Shown: positions 9,601-18,121, numbered from the stretch's first letter. The stretch: DNA of 64,000 nt from Tepidisphaeraceae bacterium (GCA_035998445.1 DASYHQ010000032.1:1-64000); one strand, 5' to 3'. Made by a program: numbers and translations. Notes: generated from the letters alone by a model not told the origin.

Positions 9601-10562
9601 ACCTCCGCATCGCGCGGGCCGTGCTTGCGCAGTTCTTCCGTCGCCTCACGAATGTCGCGCTCACCGGTCAGGAAGACCAGTACATCGCCCGGTCCCTCAC
9701 GGCAGACTTCGTCGACGGCCGCCAGCAACGCGCTCGATTCCATCTCGTCGGCGGCGTCGATGTCGTCGGCGACGATTGGTCGGTACCGCACCTCCACCGG
9801 ATATGTTCGGCCCGACACCTCGATGATCGGCGCATCCGAGAAGTGCTTGCTGAACAGCTGCGGGTTGATCGTCGCCGACGTCACGATCAGCTTCAGGTCA
9901 GGTCGCTTGGGCAGCAGCTGCGACAGGTGGCCCAGGAGGAAGTCGATGTTCAACGAGCGCTCGTGCGCCTCGTCGATGATGATCGTGTCGTAGTTTTCCA
10001 GGAAACGATCGGAACCGATCTCGGCCAGCAGGATGCCGTCGGTCATCAGCTTTACGAGCGTGTCCTGCGAGGTCTTGTCACCGAACCGCACCTTGTAGCC
10101 CACCACCTGACCCAGCGGGCGGCCAAGTTCGTCGGCGATGCGCTGAGCAACGCTGCGCGCGGCCACTCGACGCGGCTGAGTGTGACCAATCAGGCCCCGC
10201 ACGCCACGGCCAAGCTCCAGGCAGATCTTGGGTAGCTGCGTGGTCTTGCCGCTGCCCGTTTCGCCACACAGGATGATGACCTGGTTGTCTCGGATCGCGT
10301 CGGCGATCTCGTTGCGCTTCTGCACGATCGGCAGCGCATCGTCGTAGTTGATCTTCGGCACGAGCTCACGGCGATGCGTGACCCGGGCCGCAGAACGATC
10401 GATCTCGGTGGTCAACTGCGCCGCGGTGGTATCAAGCGGTTTACCGTCGGCGACGGAACGTTCGAGCGTGCGCAGCCGCTGCCGCAAGCGGTGCCGGTCC
10501 CGCAGCAGAACGTGATCGAGTCTGGTGTAGAGCTCGGTGAAATTAGGCGCAGCCGATTCCAA
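6675..10562 (-). CDS. hrpA: ATP-dependent RNA helicase HrpA (DEAH box)
   Basis: The 1295-residue protein matches the usual HrpA size of about 1300. Visible motifs are Walker A GETGSGKTTQLP (about residue 100), DEAH in IIIDEAHERSLN (about 197), motif III SAT (VTSATINPQLF), and motif VI QRKGRCGRVGPG (about 395). These are followed by the HA2/OB-fold region and a long C-terminal DUF3418-type domain ending VEQQLTRIFVSV. The family unwinds RNA and in bacteria has been linked to mRNA processing and ribosome rescue. The start is TTG at 10562, the only plausible initiator downstream of an in-frame TAG a few codons upstream. The gene stands alone, flanked by unrelated genes on the same strand. Confidence 0.95.
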   Translation of the reverse strand: MESAAPNFTELYTRLDHVLLRDRHRLRQRLRTLERSVADGKPLDTTAAQLTTEIDRSAARVTHRRELVPKINYDDALPIVQKRNEIADAIRDNQVIILCGETGSGKTTQLPKICLELGRGVRGLIGHTQPRRVAARSVAQRIADELGRPLGQVVGYKVRFGDKTSQDTLVKLMTDGILLAEIGSDRFLENYDTIIIDEAHERSLNIDFLLGHLSQLLPKRPDLKLIVTSATINPQLFSKHFSDAPIIEVSGRTYPVEVRYRPIVADDIDAADEMESSALLAAVDEVCREGPGDVLVFLTGERDIREATEELRKHGPRDAEVLPLYARLAADEQMRVFQPHGRRRIVLSTNVAETSLTVPGIHYVIDTGFARISRYNARNKVQRLPIEPISRASADQRKGRCGRVGPGLCIRLYSEEDFQSRPQFTEPEILRTNLANVILQMKSQRLGEVQEFPFVEPPDYRQVKDGYQTLHELGAVDELNALTHVGRDIAKLPVDPRIARMILEATHEHCLNEVLVIAAALSVQDPRERPLDQQQAADEAHKQWRDEQSDFLALLKLWKFFTEQQENLSHSKLRKACKQNFLSYVRMREWRDVYYQLHTLMEDFGLSFNARPATYDAVHRALLSGLLANVGMKTDTHEYEGPRNVKFSLFPGSGLFTAKPRWVMAAEIVQTTKLYARVNASIKAEWIERMAGHLVKKTYFEPHYYRGGASVSAYEKQTLYGLVIVPRKRVNFGPIDPKQSRQIFIQAALIENQYATNAPWRRHNDQLLRDVELLEAKARRKNLLTDSASRFAFYDAKVPAGVYDGKLFEEWRRAAERQDRRALFMSIEDLIVPGTQPVASDQFPDSADIDGVTLPLSYVFDPSDEADGVTAEIPLAALNRLSPAPFEWLVPGLLREKIEVLIRQLPKPLRVKLIPVPEVAARVAPVLLGKYRQGSFKDALAWDIGKIVGELVPTVQWQDHLLPDYLRMNLRVVDDTGKALGQDRDLIPLRERLSENIAQLIRELPSTTFDRDGLRAWDFGDLPERIEIDRPGIRLIAYPAVIDEGNSVALRLLDSPDKAAAASRLGLRRLFLIEFREELSHAINALPDFPKTAVLYSRLGSAQDLKVELRTAIADRLLFADGDPIRTKDEFARRIDRAWNDLAIVASDVWRITRQTLAEYQAVTLQLGQPAPSNAHATITDLRERLTHLIFKSFLTITPPTWLTHLPRFVKAYGARHRKLVMGGTTRDQANAAIFNRLWERYLDASDRFDDLDVQHLRWMLEELHVSLFAQELKTSLPISPPRVEQQLTRIFVSV
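6680..6695 (-). terminator. Small terminator-like hairpin at the hrpA 3' end
   Basis: CGGAT and ATCCG arms flank a 6-nt T-rich loop over the last codons of the helicase gene. On the minus strand they are followed by TTTAGGTTCTTTTG. The stem is only 5 bp, so a role in termination is tentative. Confidence 0.3.
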
Positions 10563-10672
10563 GGGCGGGACATTCTAGCCGCTCGGAAGGCTCAATTCTC
10601 CTTTTTCTCAGCCAGGTTTACGCCCGCACCGACGATTCTCGGCACGATGTCGACCCTACCTCTGTGAAGTTA

Positions 10673-11905
10673 CTAGATCGGCGACCGCCGGCGCGACAGC
10701 AGCAGGCCCATTCCCGCCAGCCCGAGCGTGCAGAGGCCCAAAGGCTCGGGGACGACGCTGGTTTCGACGCTGATCTGCCCGGTCGCGTAGTCGAACTGCT
10801 GGCCCCCGTCGTACACGCGCCACGACAGGCCATCGGCCAAGGTCGGGAGGATGATCGACGAGAAAGTGCCGCTGACGCCCGTGTTGGTCGTCCAGTCGAA
10901 CAGGTCGTAAGTTTGCCCAGCAGCGAAGGCGACGCCCGATGCATCGACTTGAAGCGTCCCGCCGAAGGCGAGGTCGTAGCTCGTGCTGTTCGTGGAGTTC
11001 ACCGCGATTGTGTCATGCCCCGAGCCGTTGAACAAATCGAAGGCGGTCGCGCCGAGCAGCGTAAGGTTGCGATCGAAGGTGAGCGTCCCCGGTGCACTGC
11101 TGGAGGTGCCGGGCGCCAGTGTGGCGTCGGCGTTGACGGTCGCAGGCCGCGCGATCTTGCCGGTGCCACCGAGCGTTCCATCGTTCGCGACAACGGCTGC
11201 GGCCGACGACGACATCGTTCCGGTGACCAGCAGGGTCCCGCCGTTGATGGTAGTTGCGCCATTATAGGAGATCGTTGCGCTCGCGAGCGTAAGGGTGCCG
11301 CCATCCACCTTGGTGATTGCGCCGGTGCCGGTGCTGTTGGTGAGCGCGCCGGAGAGCAGGGACGCGCCACTGCCACCGATCGTGACGGTGTTGCCGTTCA
11401 GGTTTGCCGGGGAAGCAAGTGTGAAGCGGTTGGTCGAGTTATTGATCCACGACTGGGTGCCACCAAGCTTGAACGCGCTGGTGTTGATCGTCAGGTCACC
11501 GCTGCTGGTGTTATCCATCAGGATGCCAACGCCGGCGACGCCGTTGATGGTGCTGCCGTTGGTCTGAAACGTGGGTGCGCCGGAGTTCTGGCCGAGCGGA
11601 TTGCTGGTGATCTCGATGCTGTTGACCGTGCTCCCGGTCATCCAGATGCCGCCGATCACGGTGACGTGCGTCGAGATGGACGGCTGGTAAGCGGCGGCGC
11701 TATCGAAGACGGCGATGCGGTCGGGCGCCAAGGGGGCGCTCGCTGGCGACCAGTTGGCATTCGTGTTCCAGTTTGAATCGGTGTTCCCGACCCACGCCCG
11801 CGTCTCCAGCGCCGCGTGTGCCGCCGTCGGCAGCAGGATCGCTGCGACAAGGGTGGCGGTGGCGCGCTCGTATCCGACCGTGTGCTTCCTCGACTGCATC
11901 TGCAT
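10673..11905 (-). CDS. PEP-CTERM sorting-domain protein with autotransporter-type beta-strand repeats
   Basis: 410 residues from ATG at 11905, which has AGGAGAGG upstream (CACAGGAGAGGACAG before ATG); an open frame extends further 5' but overlaps the upstream gene and lacks this site. A signal peptide is visible (ATATLVAAILLPTAAHAA). The mature part is rich in G/T/N beta repeats of the autotransporter-associated type (GGTLTLASATISYNGATTINGGTLLVTG style, about residues 190-270). The C-terminus is a PEP-CTERM signal: VPEP, a hydrophobic helix (LGLCTLGLAGMGLLL), then SRRRSPI. The protein is expected to be processed by an exosortase/PEP-CTERM system, whose enzyme is not in this window. It lies 20 nt downstream of the pseudopilin gene, so the two are probably co-transcribed. 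The specific role is unknown. Confidence 0.88.
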   Translation of the reverse strand: MQMQSRKHTVGYERATATLVAAILLPTAAHAALETRAWVGNTDSNWNTNANWSPASAPLAPDRIAVFDSAAAYQPSISTHVTVIGGIWMTGSTVNSIEITSNPLGQNSGAPTFQTNGSTINGVAGVGILMDNTSSGDLTINTSAFKLGGTQSWINNSTNRFTLASPANLNGNTVTIGGSGASLLSGALTNSTGTGAITKVDGGTLTLASATISYNGATTINGGTLLVTGTMSSSAAAVVANDGTLGGTGKIARPATVNADATLAPGTSSSAPGTLTFDRNLTLLGATAFDLFNGSGHDTIAVNSTNSTSYDLAFGGTLQVDASGVAFAAGQTYDLFDWTTNTGVSGTFSSIILPTLADGLSWRVYDGGQQFDYATGQISVETSVVPEPLGLCTLGLAGMGLLLSRRRSPI

Positions 11906-11925
11906 CTGTCCTCTCCTGTGATGGG

Positions 11926-12666
11926 TTAATCCAAGGTCAATCGCGACGTGACGTTCTTCTTGATGTAGGAGGCCTGGTACGTGTTGACGTGTCCGTCGAG
12001 GAACAGCACGTTGGCGGCCTTCCTGTTGTTGTGACGGTAAATGTCGAAGCTGCGCCCACCCGCCCACAGTTGGGCCCGATCCTTCAGGCTGTAGTCCTGG
12101 AAGCTGTCGGCGACATGAATCAGGCTGCTGGCCGGCCTGCGCGCCTTGGTGAGCTTGCGCGGCAGGGTCTGGTCACGCGGGGCTGGGCTCAGGTGAATCA
12201 GGTAGCCCGACTCCGCGACGCCGCTCAGGTACGGCTGAATGTCGTACCCGGTCGGCTGATACTCCGGGCAGACGAAGACCGAGCGCCGAAAGGACGCGCG
12301 GTCGCCGTCGTTGAAGGCGTAGATGTACGGGATCGTCAACGAGGTGCCCGCCCACCGGGGCCGTCCCATGTAAGGCCCCAGGGCGTGGACCATGCCGTAC
12401 GAGCTGTGGTTCGGAATCGAGTTGTCGAGGTTGTGCTTCCAGTTGACCGGGGGCAGGTAACCGCGGTTGTCGTTGGCGTACATGCTGAACATGATGCCGA
12501 TCTGCCGAAAGTTCGCGGCGCACGTCAACGTGTTCGCGTGCTGCCTGGCCTTGCTGAGCGCCGGCAAAAGCATGGCGACGAGGATGCTGATAATCGAGAT
12601 TACGACCAGCAGTTCGACGAGGGTGAAGCCTCGGCAAGTCTGCCCGGTTGGTGTCCGTTTCCACAT
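11926..12666 (-). CDS. Prepilin-type N-terminal cleavage/methylation protein (xcpT/DUF1559-like pseudopilin)
   Basis: 246 residues. The N-terminus has the prepilin peptidase site CRG^FTLVE followed by the hydrophobic helix LLVVISIISILVAMLLPALS, with Glu at +5. It continues KARQHANTLTCAANFRQIG, typical of the very large G-like pseudopilin family of Planctomycetes. The C-terminal part has ANVLFLDGHV, the DG(H) motif of this family, here with 11 rather than 9 residues between the preceding His and DG. The start ATG at 12666 has GGAG 9 nt upstream. The gene sits 13 nt after the regulator and 20 nt before the PEP-CTERM gene, suggesting one operon. It is probably surface-exposed or part of a pseudopilus; no substrate can be assigned. 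Confidence 0.9.
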   Translation of the reverse strand: MWKRTPTGQTCRGFTLVELLVVISIISILVAMLLPALSKARQHANTLTCAANFRQIGIMFSMYANDNRGYLPPVNWKHNLDNSIPNHSSYGMVHALGPYMGRPRWAGTSLTIPYIYAFNDGDRASFRRSVFVCPEYQPTGYDIQPYLSGVAESGYLIHLSPAPRDQTLPRKLTKARRPASSLIHVADSFQDYSLKDRAQLWAGGRSFDIYRHNNRKAANVLFLDGHVNTYQASYIKKNVTSRLTLD

Positions 12667-12679
12667 CGGTATCGCTCCG

Positions 12680-13804
12680 TTACTGTCCTGGACGCGTCGT
12701 CGCTGGCGGCGCGCTGATCGAGGCGCGCGGAACCCATTCCACCGGTAACGTCACGTGCTGTGTCGGGGCACGCTTGCGCGTCACATCGCGCCCGATGCCG
12801 TCGAACAGCAGCTCCATGGCGACCCGGCCCATTTCGACCGAGGGCTGTCGCACGGAGGCCAGTGGTGGGTCCAGCCAGCGACACAGCGGCGAGTCGTCGA
12901 ACCCGACGATGCTCACGTCCGCCGGGATGCGCAGGCCCATGCCGCGGATCGTCCGATACGCCTCGGCGGCCACCTGATCGTCCGAGTAGAAGACGGCCGT
13001 CGGGCGGTCCTCACGCGACAGAAGCTGCCGCGTGCAGCGCGCGATTCGCTCAGACCAGTCTTCCTGCGGTTGCACGGCCAGGTCGACCACGCGCGACCGG
13101 TCGAACGGCAGCCCGCGGTCGCCGACCGCGTCGCGCAGGCCCTCCAGGCGTGCGCGAACGGTGCCGGCAGCCATGTTCCCGATGAACCCGAACGTCCGGT
13201 GGCCCAGATCGACCAACGCATTGCCGACCATCAGCCCACCGGCATGGTTGTCGGCCGTGACCGACGCGACCTCGAGGTCGCGCGTGTGTTCGTCGACGAG
13301 CACGAACGGAAAGCCCTTCTGCTTCAGTTCGATCAACGCCTCGGTGAAGCGGGGGTGGTGCCACGACAGGATCAACGCCCCGTCGGCCGACCGGTCGGGC
13401 AGACCCTTGAGGATCGCGATGTCGTGATCCATGCGGTTGTGCGCATCGTACACCTGCACCTGGTAGCCACGTTCGCCGCCCAGCAACTGTGCGCCGCGGG
13501 CGATCTGCACGCACTGTTCGAATGCGAGGTCGGGCACGATCACCCCGATCTCGCGGGTCGCAAGGTCGGCCTGGCGCACGAACAATCCCTTGCCCGGGCG
13601 TCGTTCGATCAGACCTTCTCGAATCAACTGATCGGTCGCCCGACGGACCGACACCCGGCTGATGCCGTTCTCGCGGCAAAACTCCTGCTCGGTCCCCACG
13701 AACTCACCCGCCTTGCGCGATCCGTCTTGGATGGCAGTGCGGAGCTTTACCAAGAGCTCGTCGTACACCGTTGTACTACGGGTATTAATACATGTGTTAT
13801 ACAC
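12680..13804 (-). CDS. GntR-type winged-helix / LacI-type sensor hybrid transcriptional regulator
   Basis: 374 residues. An N-terminal GntR winged helix covers about residues 14-80 (EQEFCRENGISRVSVRRATD, then LIERRPGKGLFVR). A LacI/PurR-type periplasmic-binding-like sensor domain follows to the C-terminus (IGVIVPDLAFEQCVQIARGA, GFIGNMAAGTVRARLEGL, VSIVGFDDSPLCRWLDPPLAS). This AraR-like architecture usually senses a sugar or related small ligand. The chosen start is GTG at 13804; a second GTG at 13768 would also keep the whole DNA-binding domain. The gene leads a minus-strand cassette with the pseudopilin and PEP-CTERM genes and is divergent from the peptide transporter. It may control itself and either neighbour. 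The ligand is not predictable. Confidence 0.9.
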   Translation of the reverse strand: MYNTCINTRSTTVYDELLVKLRTAIQDGSRKAGEFVGTEQEFCRENGISRVSVRRATDQLIREGLIERRPGKGLFVRQADLATREIGVIVPDLAFEQCVQIARGAQLLGGERGYQVQVYDAHNRMDHDIAILKGLPDRSADGALILSWHHPRFTEALIELKQKGFPFVLVDEHTRDLEVASVTADNHAGGLMVGNALVDLGHRTFGFIGNMAAGTVRARLEGLRDAVGDRGLPFDRSRVVDLAVQPQEDWSERIARCTRQLLSREDRPTAVFYSDDQVAAEAYRTIRGMGLRIPADVSIVGFDDSPLCRWLDPPLASVRQPSVEMGRVAMELLFDGIGRDVTRKRAPTQHVTLPVEWVPRASISAPPATTRPGQ

Positions 13805-13839
13805 GGGGGGATTGTGTACTGTGAATGGTCCATAGTCAA
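13782..13839 (-). promoter_or_regulatory. Putative promoter/operator of the GntR-LacI regulator
   Basis: On the minus strand, TTGACT (13839-13834) and CACAAT (13816-13811) are separated by exactly 17 nt and resemble a sigma-70 promoter. The predicted transcription start falls at or next to the GTG start at 13804, implying a leaderless or very short leader. Just inside the gene, GTATTAATAC (13782-13791) is a perfect 10-bp palindrome and a candidate autoregulatory operator. Inferred from sequence only. Confidence 0.4.
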
Positions 13840-13997
13840 ATGATTTGCCAAAAACTGTCCTATATTGCGTGAAAGAAGCTCGATAAGTTCAGGAAGCCGA
13901 TCGCGCGGCGTCGGAATAGATGTTCTGGCCACCTGTTGCCTATACCGTTGCGTTCAATCGTGTTACAGTTCGCTGCCAACCGGCCGCCACGTATCTG

Positions 13998-14933
13998 ATG
14001 CTGAAGTTCATTCTCTTTCGCATCCTCCAGTTCCCACTGATCCTCGCGATCATCTACGTCGTCACCTTTCTGCTGGTCTGGGTTGCGCCAGGCAGCCCAT
14101 TCGAGCGCACCGATCGCGCGATCGACCCAAAGATTATCGAGCTGAAAAAGGAACAACTGCACGCTGCCAGCGCGTTGGAATTTCTGACCTACTACCCATG
14201 GAACGTAATCCGGCACGGCGACTTCGGGCCGAGCCTGAATTACGAGGAATGGTCGGTTAACGACATCATTAAATCTGGTCTGCCGGTCTCGGTAACGCTG
14301 GGCCTGCTTGCGATCACGATCGCCACGTTCGCCGGGGTGGCGATCGGGGCGGCCGGGGCGGCGTGGCGGGGGGGCGTGGTGGATTGGCTCGGGCTGGGCG
14401 TCGCGCTCGTGGGCATCAGCTTGCCGGGCTTCGTCACCGCGGGGCTGCTGATCACGATTTTCTCCGTGAACCTGAAGTGGTTTCCAGTCGGCGGGTGGGG
14501 CACGCTGTCGACGATGATCCTGCCGGCGATCGCGCTGGCGCTGATGCCGATGGCCTACATCACGCGCCTGTCGCGGGCCGCGATGATCGACGTGCTCGGC
14601 AGCGACTTCATCCGCACCGCCCGCGCTAAGGGGCTGAGTAAACCGTCCGTCGTTGTAAAGCACGCATTGAAGAACGCCATGCTGCCGGTGCTGAGCTACA
14701 TCGGCCCAGCGACCGCAGCGGCGATGACCGGGTCGTTCGTTGTCGAGAAGGTCTTCAACATCCATGGCCTCGGCGAGCATTTCGTCAACAGCGTGCTGAA
14801 CCGTGACCAGACGCTCGTGCTGGGTGTGGTGATGGTCTACTCGACGCTGCTGCTCGGCATGAACCTTCTGGTCGATTTGAGCTACGCGCTCGTCGACCCG
14901 CGCATCGATCTGAGCGACAAGGGGGCGGCATGA
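13998..14933 (+). CDS. Oligopeptide-type ABC transporter permease, OppB/DppB family (first copy)
   Basis: 311 residues with about six membrane segments. The start MLKFILFRILQFPLILAIIY is typical for OppB. The permease EAA loop is present (DFIRTARAKGLSKPSVVVKH, about residue 205), as is the family C-terminus YALVDPRID. The ATG at 13998 was chosen because homologues begin with this short hydrophobic helix; the extra upstream codons are not membrane-like. It overlaps the next permease by ATGA at 14930, showing translational coupling. It is first gene of a seven-gene cluster for uptake of oligopeptides or a similar substrate. No clear Shine-Dalgarno site is visible. Confidence 0.88.
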   Translation: MLKFILFRILQFPLILAIIYVVTFLLVWVAPGSPFERTDRAIDPKIIELKKEQLHAASALEFLTYYPWNVIRHGDFGPSLNYEEWSVNDIIKSGLPVSVTLGLLAITIATFAGVAIGAAGAAWRGGVVDWLGLGVALVGISLPGFVTAGLLITIFSVNLKWFPVGGWGTLSTMILPAIALALMPMAYITRLSRAAMIDVLGSDFIRTARAKGLSKPSVVVKHALKNAMLPVLSYIGPATAAAMTGSFVVEKVFNIHGLGEHFVNSVLNRDQTLVLGVVMVYSTLLLGMNLLVDLSYALVDPRIDLSDKGAA

Positions 14934-15949
14934 CCGCCATCACCACGACGGTGAACATGTCCCCCGCGGCGCCACCGGTCGACAACCTCGGCCGACGTTT
15001 GCTGGGGAGCGGGCGCGTGATGATTGGTGGCGCGATCGTGCTGCTGATCGCGCTCGCCTGTATCGCGAGCCTGCCGTGGACCAGCGACGGTGGCGTCGGT
15101 GGCACCGGTGCCGGCACGTGGTACTACGATCGACAGGAGGCGGGCGGTAGCCGCTTGCCGCCCGATGTGTCGTCAGTCGATCGCTGGTTCGGCACCGACG
15201 TGCTGGGCCGCAGCCTGCTGGCCCGCTGCCTGTTCGGTGGCTGCATCAGCCTAGCGATCGGCCTCGCGGCGGCGGTCATATCCATGGTGCTGGGCGTGGG
15301 TGTCGGGCTGCTGGCCGGGTATCGCGGCGGATGGACCGACGCCATCCTCATGCGGCTGGTCGACATCCTCTACGGCCTGCCCTACATCCTGATCATCGTG
15401 CTGCTGAAGTTTGCGCTCGAGCCGATCGTCATCGATTGGCTGACGGCCCTGAACCTGCACGTCTTGCCCGACCGGTTGAAGTTTCCACCCGCCGGCGCCG
15501 CCAACGTGATTACGATGTTCATCGCGATCGGGTCGGTCAGCTGGCTGACGATGGCGCGGGTGGTGCGCGGGCAGGTGCTCAGTTTGCGCAACCAGCCGTT
15601 TATCGAAGCCGCGCGGGCTGCCGGTCTGACCGAGATGCGTATTTTCGGCACGCACCTGCTACCAAACCTGATCGGACCCGTGATTGTTTATGCGACGCTG
15701 ACCGTGCCCCGGGCGATTCTGGAAGAATCGCTGCTAAGCTTCCTTGGCGTCGGCGTGCAGCCACCGGTACCGACGTGGGGATCGCTGGCGTCGGACGGCA
15801 TCGGGCTGGCGCTGAACCCCGTCAACAGTCGATGGTGGCTGTTGTTGTTCCCCTGTTCCTTGCTGGCGGTTACCTTGCTGGCGTTGAACTTCCTGGGGGA
15901 TGGCCTGCGCGACGTGCTCGATCCGAAGCGCGGCGCCGCGCGAATGTGA
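14930..15949 (+). CDS. Oligopeptide-type ABC transporter permease, OppC/DppC family (first copy)
   Basis: 339 residues. One N-terminal membrane helix (GGAIVLLIALACIASL) precedes a periplasmic loop with FGTDVLGRSLLARCLFGG, the hallmark of OppC. The core carries the EAA loop FIEAARAAGLTEMRIFGTHL and the family motif EESLLSFLGVGVQPPVPTWG. It pairs with the upstream OppB-type permease, with which it overlaps by 4 nt. The C-terminus NFLGDGLRDVLDPK is canonical. The long loop between the N-terminal helix and the core is usual for this subgroup. Confidence 0.9.
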   Translation: MTAITTTVNMSPAAPPVDNLGRRLLGSGRVMIGGAIVLLIALACIASLPWTSDGGVGGTGAGTWYYDRQEAGGSRLPPDVSSVDRWFGTDVLGRSLLARCLFGGCISLAIGLAAAVISMVLGVGVGLLAGYRGGWTDAILMRLVDILYGLPYILIIVLLKFALEPIVIDWLTALNLHVLPDRLKFPPAGAANVITMFIAIGSVSWLTMARVVRGQVLSLRNQPFIEAARAAGLTEMRIFGTHLLPNLIGPVIVYATLTVPRAILEESLLSFLGVGVQPPVPTWGSLASDGIGLALNPVNSRWWLLLFPCSLLAVTLLALNFLGDGLRDVLDPKRGAARM

Positions 15950-16000
15950 ACCCGCCGACCGCCTGTCATTGGCCAAGGCTTACTGCGAGCGAGTGACTTC

Positions 16001-18019
16001 ATGGAGAATCGCTTCGGCATCAAAGACTTCCTGCTGCTGACCCTCGTGGTCGTGCTGATCGTGATGGTCGCGCTGGCGATGAAGCAGTACGACCGGCAGT
16101 GGAACGAACTGCGCGCGATCCGCGCCAACATCGACGCGCAGTCGCGCGATTTGCGCGATCTGCAGGGCCGCATTGCCAGTGGCGCGATTGCGGCTCGGCC
16201 GGCGGAAGGTGGAGCGGCGCCGGCGACGACGCAGGCGATCGATCCGAGAGACCCCTTTGCGTACATCCGCGCCGCCAAAGCCAAGCCCGACTATGCGGCC
16301 GGTGACTGGCTGGTGCAGGTGTTTCCCGGGCAGGTGGCCAAGCTGACGCCGTTGCTGTCGGGCGATGCGTACGCGAGTCAGGTGCAGGGGCATATCCAGG
16401 AATCGCTGGCCACGCGTGACTTTAATACGTTGGACTGGAAGCCGTTGCTGGCGACGGATTGGCGCGTCGAGGACAACACCGCCGCCTGGGACGAGTACGC
16501 CGCAAAGCGCCGTGCCGTGCCATTGACCGAAGAAGAGGTGCGCCAGGACGCAGCCTTCCCGAAGGATGAGCCGGCCGAGGCGCAGCAGGCGTACATCACC
16601 GAGCGCCTGCGCATCGGCCGAACGAACGCGGATATCGCCAAGGAGCCGGAGACGCCCGTGGCGCTGGCCGTTCGGTTCAAGCTCCGTCCCGGCGCGCAGT
16701 TCAGCGATGGCCGGCCTGTCACCGCTGACGATGTCGTCTTCAGCTATAACTTCGTGATGAACCCCGCCATTGCTGCGCCACGGCATCGCGCGTACCTGGA
16801 GCGCATCAAGGCGGTCAACAAGATCGCTGACGACGAGGTCGAGTTCATCTACAAGGAACCCTACTTCGAGGCGTTCGACCTGGCCGCGACCATGCCGATT
16901 ATGCCGAAGCACTTTTACGAGAAGTTCGGGGCCGAGGAATTCAACCAGTCGGTCGGCCTGCTGATGGGGTCGGGCCCGTATCGCTTGGAAAGCCCGACCA
17001 ACTGGAAGCCGGGCACGCCGGTGCAGCTCGTGCGCAACGAACGCTACTGGGGCGTCGCCCCGGCGTTCAATCGGCTCGTGTTTCGCGAGATCAGCAGCGA
17101 CAAGGGCCGCCTTGCCGCGTTCCGCAATGGTGAGACGGACACGTTCGGGGCCACGCCCGAACAGTACCGCGAGCTGATCAAGGACGAGCCGCTGATGAAG
17201 CGCGTCCAGCGGTTCGAGTATCAGAACCCGGTGGGCGGCTATCGCTACGTTGCGTGGAACCAGAAGAACCCGTTGTTCGCTGACAAGCGCGTACGGCAAG
17301 CACTCACGATGCTGCTGGACCGCCCGCGGATGATCAACGAGATCGCGCTCGGCTATGCGGTGCAGTCGACCGGCCCGTTCAACCCGCTCAGCAAGCAGTA
17401 CAGCCCGGACGTAAAGCCCTGGCCATACGATGTGGACCGCGCCAAGAAGCTGCTGGCCGACGCCGGCTTTGCCGATCGGAACAACGACGGCGTGATCGAG
17501 TTGCCGGATGGCAAGCCCTTCGAGTTCCGCCTCACCTATCCCGGTGGGGGCGGCAACTACGAGAAGATGGTGCTGTTCATGAAGGACGCCTACGCCCGGG
17601 CCGGCATCGTGCTGAAGCCCGACCCGCTCGAATGGGGCGTCTTCACCAGCCGGTTGAACGACAAGAACTTTGAAGCGATCAGCCTCGGTTGGAGCAGCGG
17701 CATCGAGTCGGACATCTACCAGATGTTCCACAGCTCCCAGACCGGCCCAGGCGGTGACAACTTCATGTCGTACGTGAGCAAGCCGCTCGACGCGCTAATC
17801 GAGGCCGCCCGCACGACCGTCGATGAGTCGGCCCGCATGCCGCTGTGGAACAAGGCGCACGAGGTGCTTCACGAGGACCAGCCGTACACGTTCTTGTGGT
17901 TCCCCAAGTCGCTGTCGTTCGTCGATGGGCGCATCGAAAACGTCGAGCAGGTCAAGCTGGGCCTGACCCCGAACGAAGTGTGGTACGTGCCGCGCGATGA
18001 GCAGCGGTATACGCAATAG
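16001..18019 (+). CDS. Membrane-tethered extracellular solute-binding protein, family 5 (OppA/DppA-like)
   Basis: 672 residues, longer than a usual family 5 binding protein (about 500-600). The N-terminus has a transmembrane segment (DFLLLTLVVVLIVMVALAM) without a lipobox cysteine or an obvious signal-peptidase site. A polar, coiled-coil-prone stretch follows (WNELRAIRANIDAQSRDLRD). The SBP_bac_5 domain occupies the rest (FKLRPGAQFSDGRPVTADDV, GPYRLESPTNWKPG, RVRQALTMLLDRPRMI, WSSGIESDIYQMFHSSQ). The protein therefore appears anchored rather than released. It lies between two permease pairs of the same operon, 51 nt after the first OppC gene. Substrate is probably peptides; not proven. Confidence 0.9.
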   Translation: MENRFGIKDFLLLTLVVVLIVMVALAMKQYDRQWNELRAIRANIDAQSRDLRDLQGRIASGAIAARPAEGGAAPATTQAIDPRDPFAYIRAAKAKPDYAAGDWLVQVFPGQVAKLTPLLSGDAYASQVQGHIQESLATRDFNTLDWKPLLATDWRVEDNTAAWDEYAAKRRAVPLTEEEVRQDAAFPKDEPAEAQQAYITERLRIGRTNADIAKEPETPVALAVRFKLRPGAQFSDGRPVTADDVVFSYNFVMNPAIAAPRHRAYLERIKAVNKIADDEVEFIYKEPYFEAFDLAATMPIMPKHFYEKFGAEEFNQSVGLLMGSGPYRLESPTNWKPGTPVQLVRNERYWGVAPAFNRLVFREISSDKGRLAAFRNGETDTFGATPEQYRELIKDEPLMKRVQRFEYQNPVGGYRYVAWNQKNPLFADKRVRQALTMLLDRPRMINEIALGYAVQSTGPFNPLSKQYSPDVKPWPYDVDRAKKLLADAGFADRNNDGVIELPDGKPFEFRLTYPGGGGNYEKMVLFMKDAYARAGIVLKPDPLEWGVFTSRLNDKNFEAISLGWSSGIESDIYQMFHSSQTGPGGDNFMSYVSKPLDALIEAARTTVDESARMPLWNKAHEVLHEDQPYTFLWFPKSLSFVDGRIENVEQVKLGLTPNEVWYVPRDEQRYTQ

Positions 18020-18121
18020 AGGTGCAGGAGCAGTGGGCATTGATTGACGACAACGGCTCTCGGAACTGCCCGCCGCCCACTGATCGCTGACCCATTCTTC
18101 CCGACCTGCTTTGGCACGATT

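Noticed and set aside
8934-10235. 433-codon plus-strand open frame over hrpA
   Set aside because: Antisense to the DEAH-box domain with its intact motifs.
15980-17731. 583-codon minus-strand open frame over the binding protein
   Set aside because: Antisense to a frame carrying well-conserved SBP_bac_5 motifs; no domain or ribosome site in the reverse frame.
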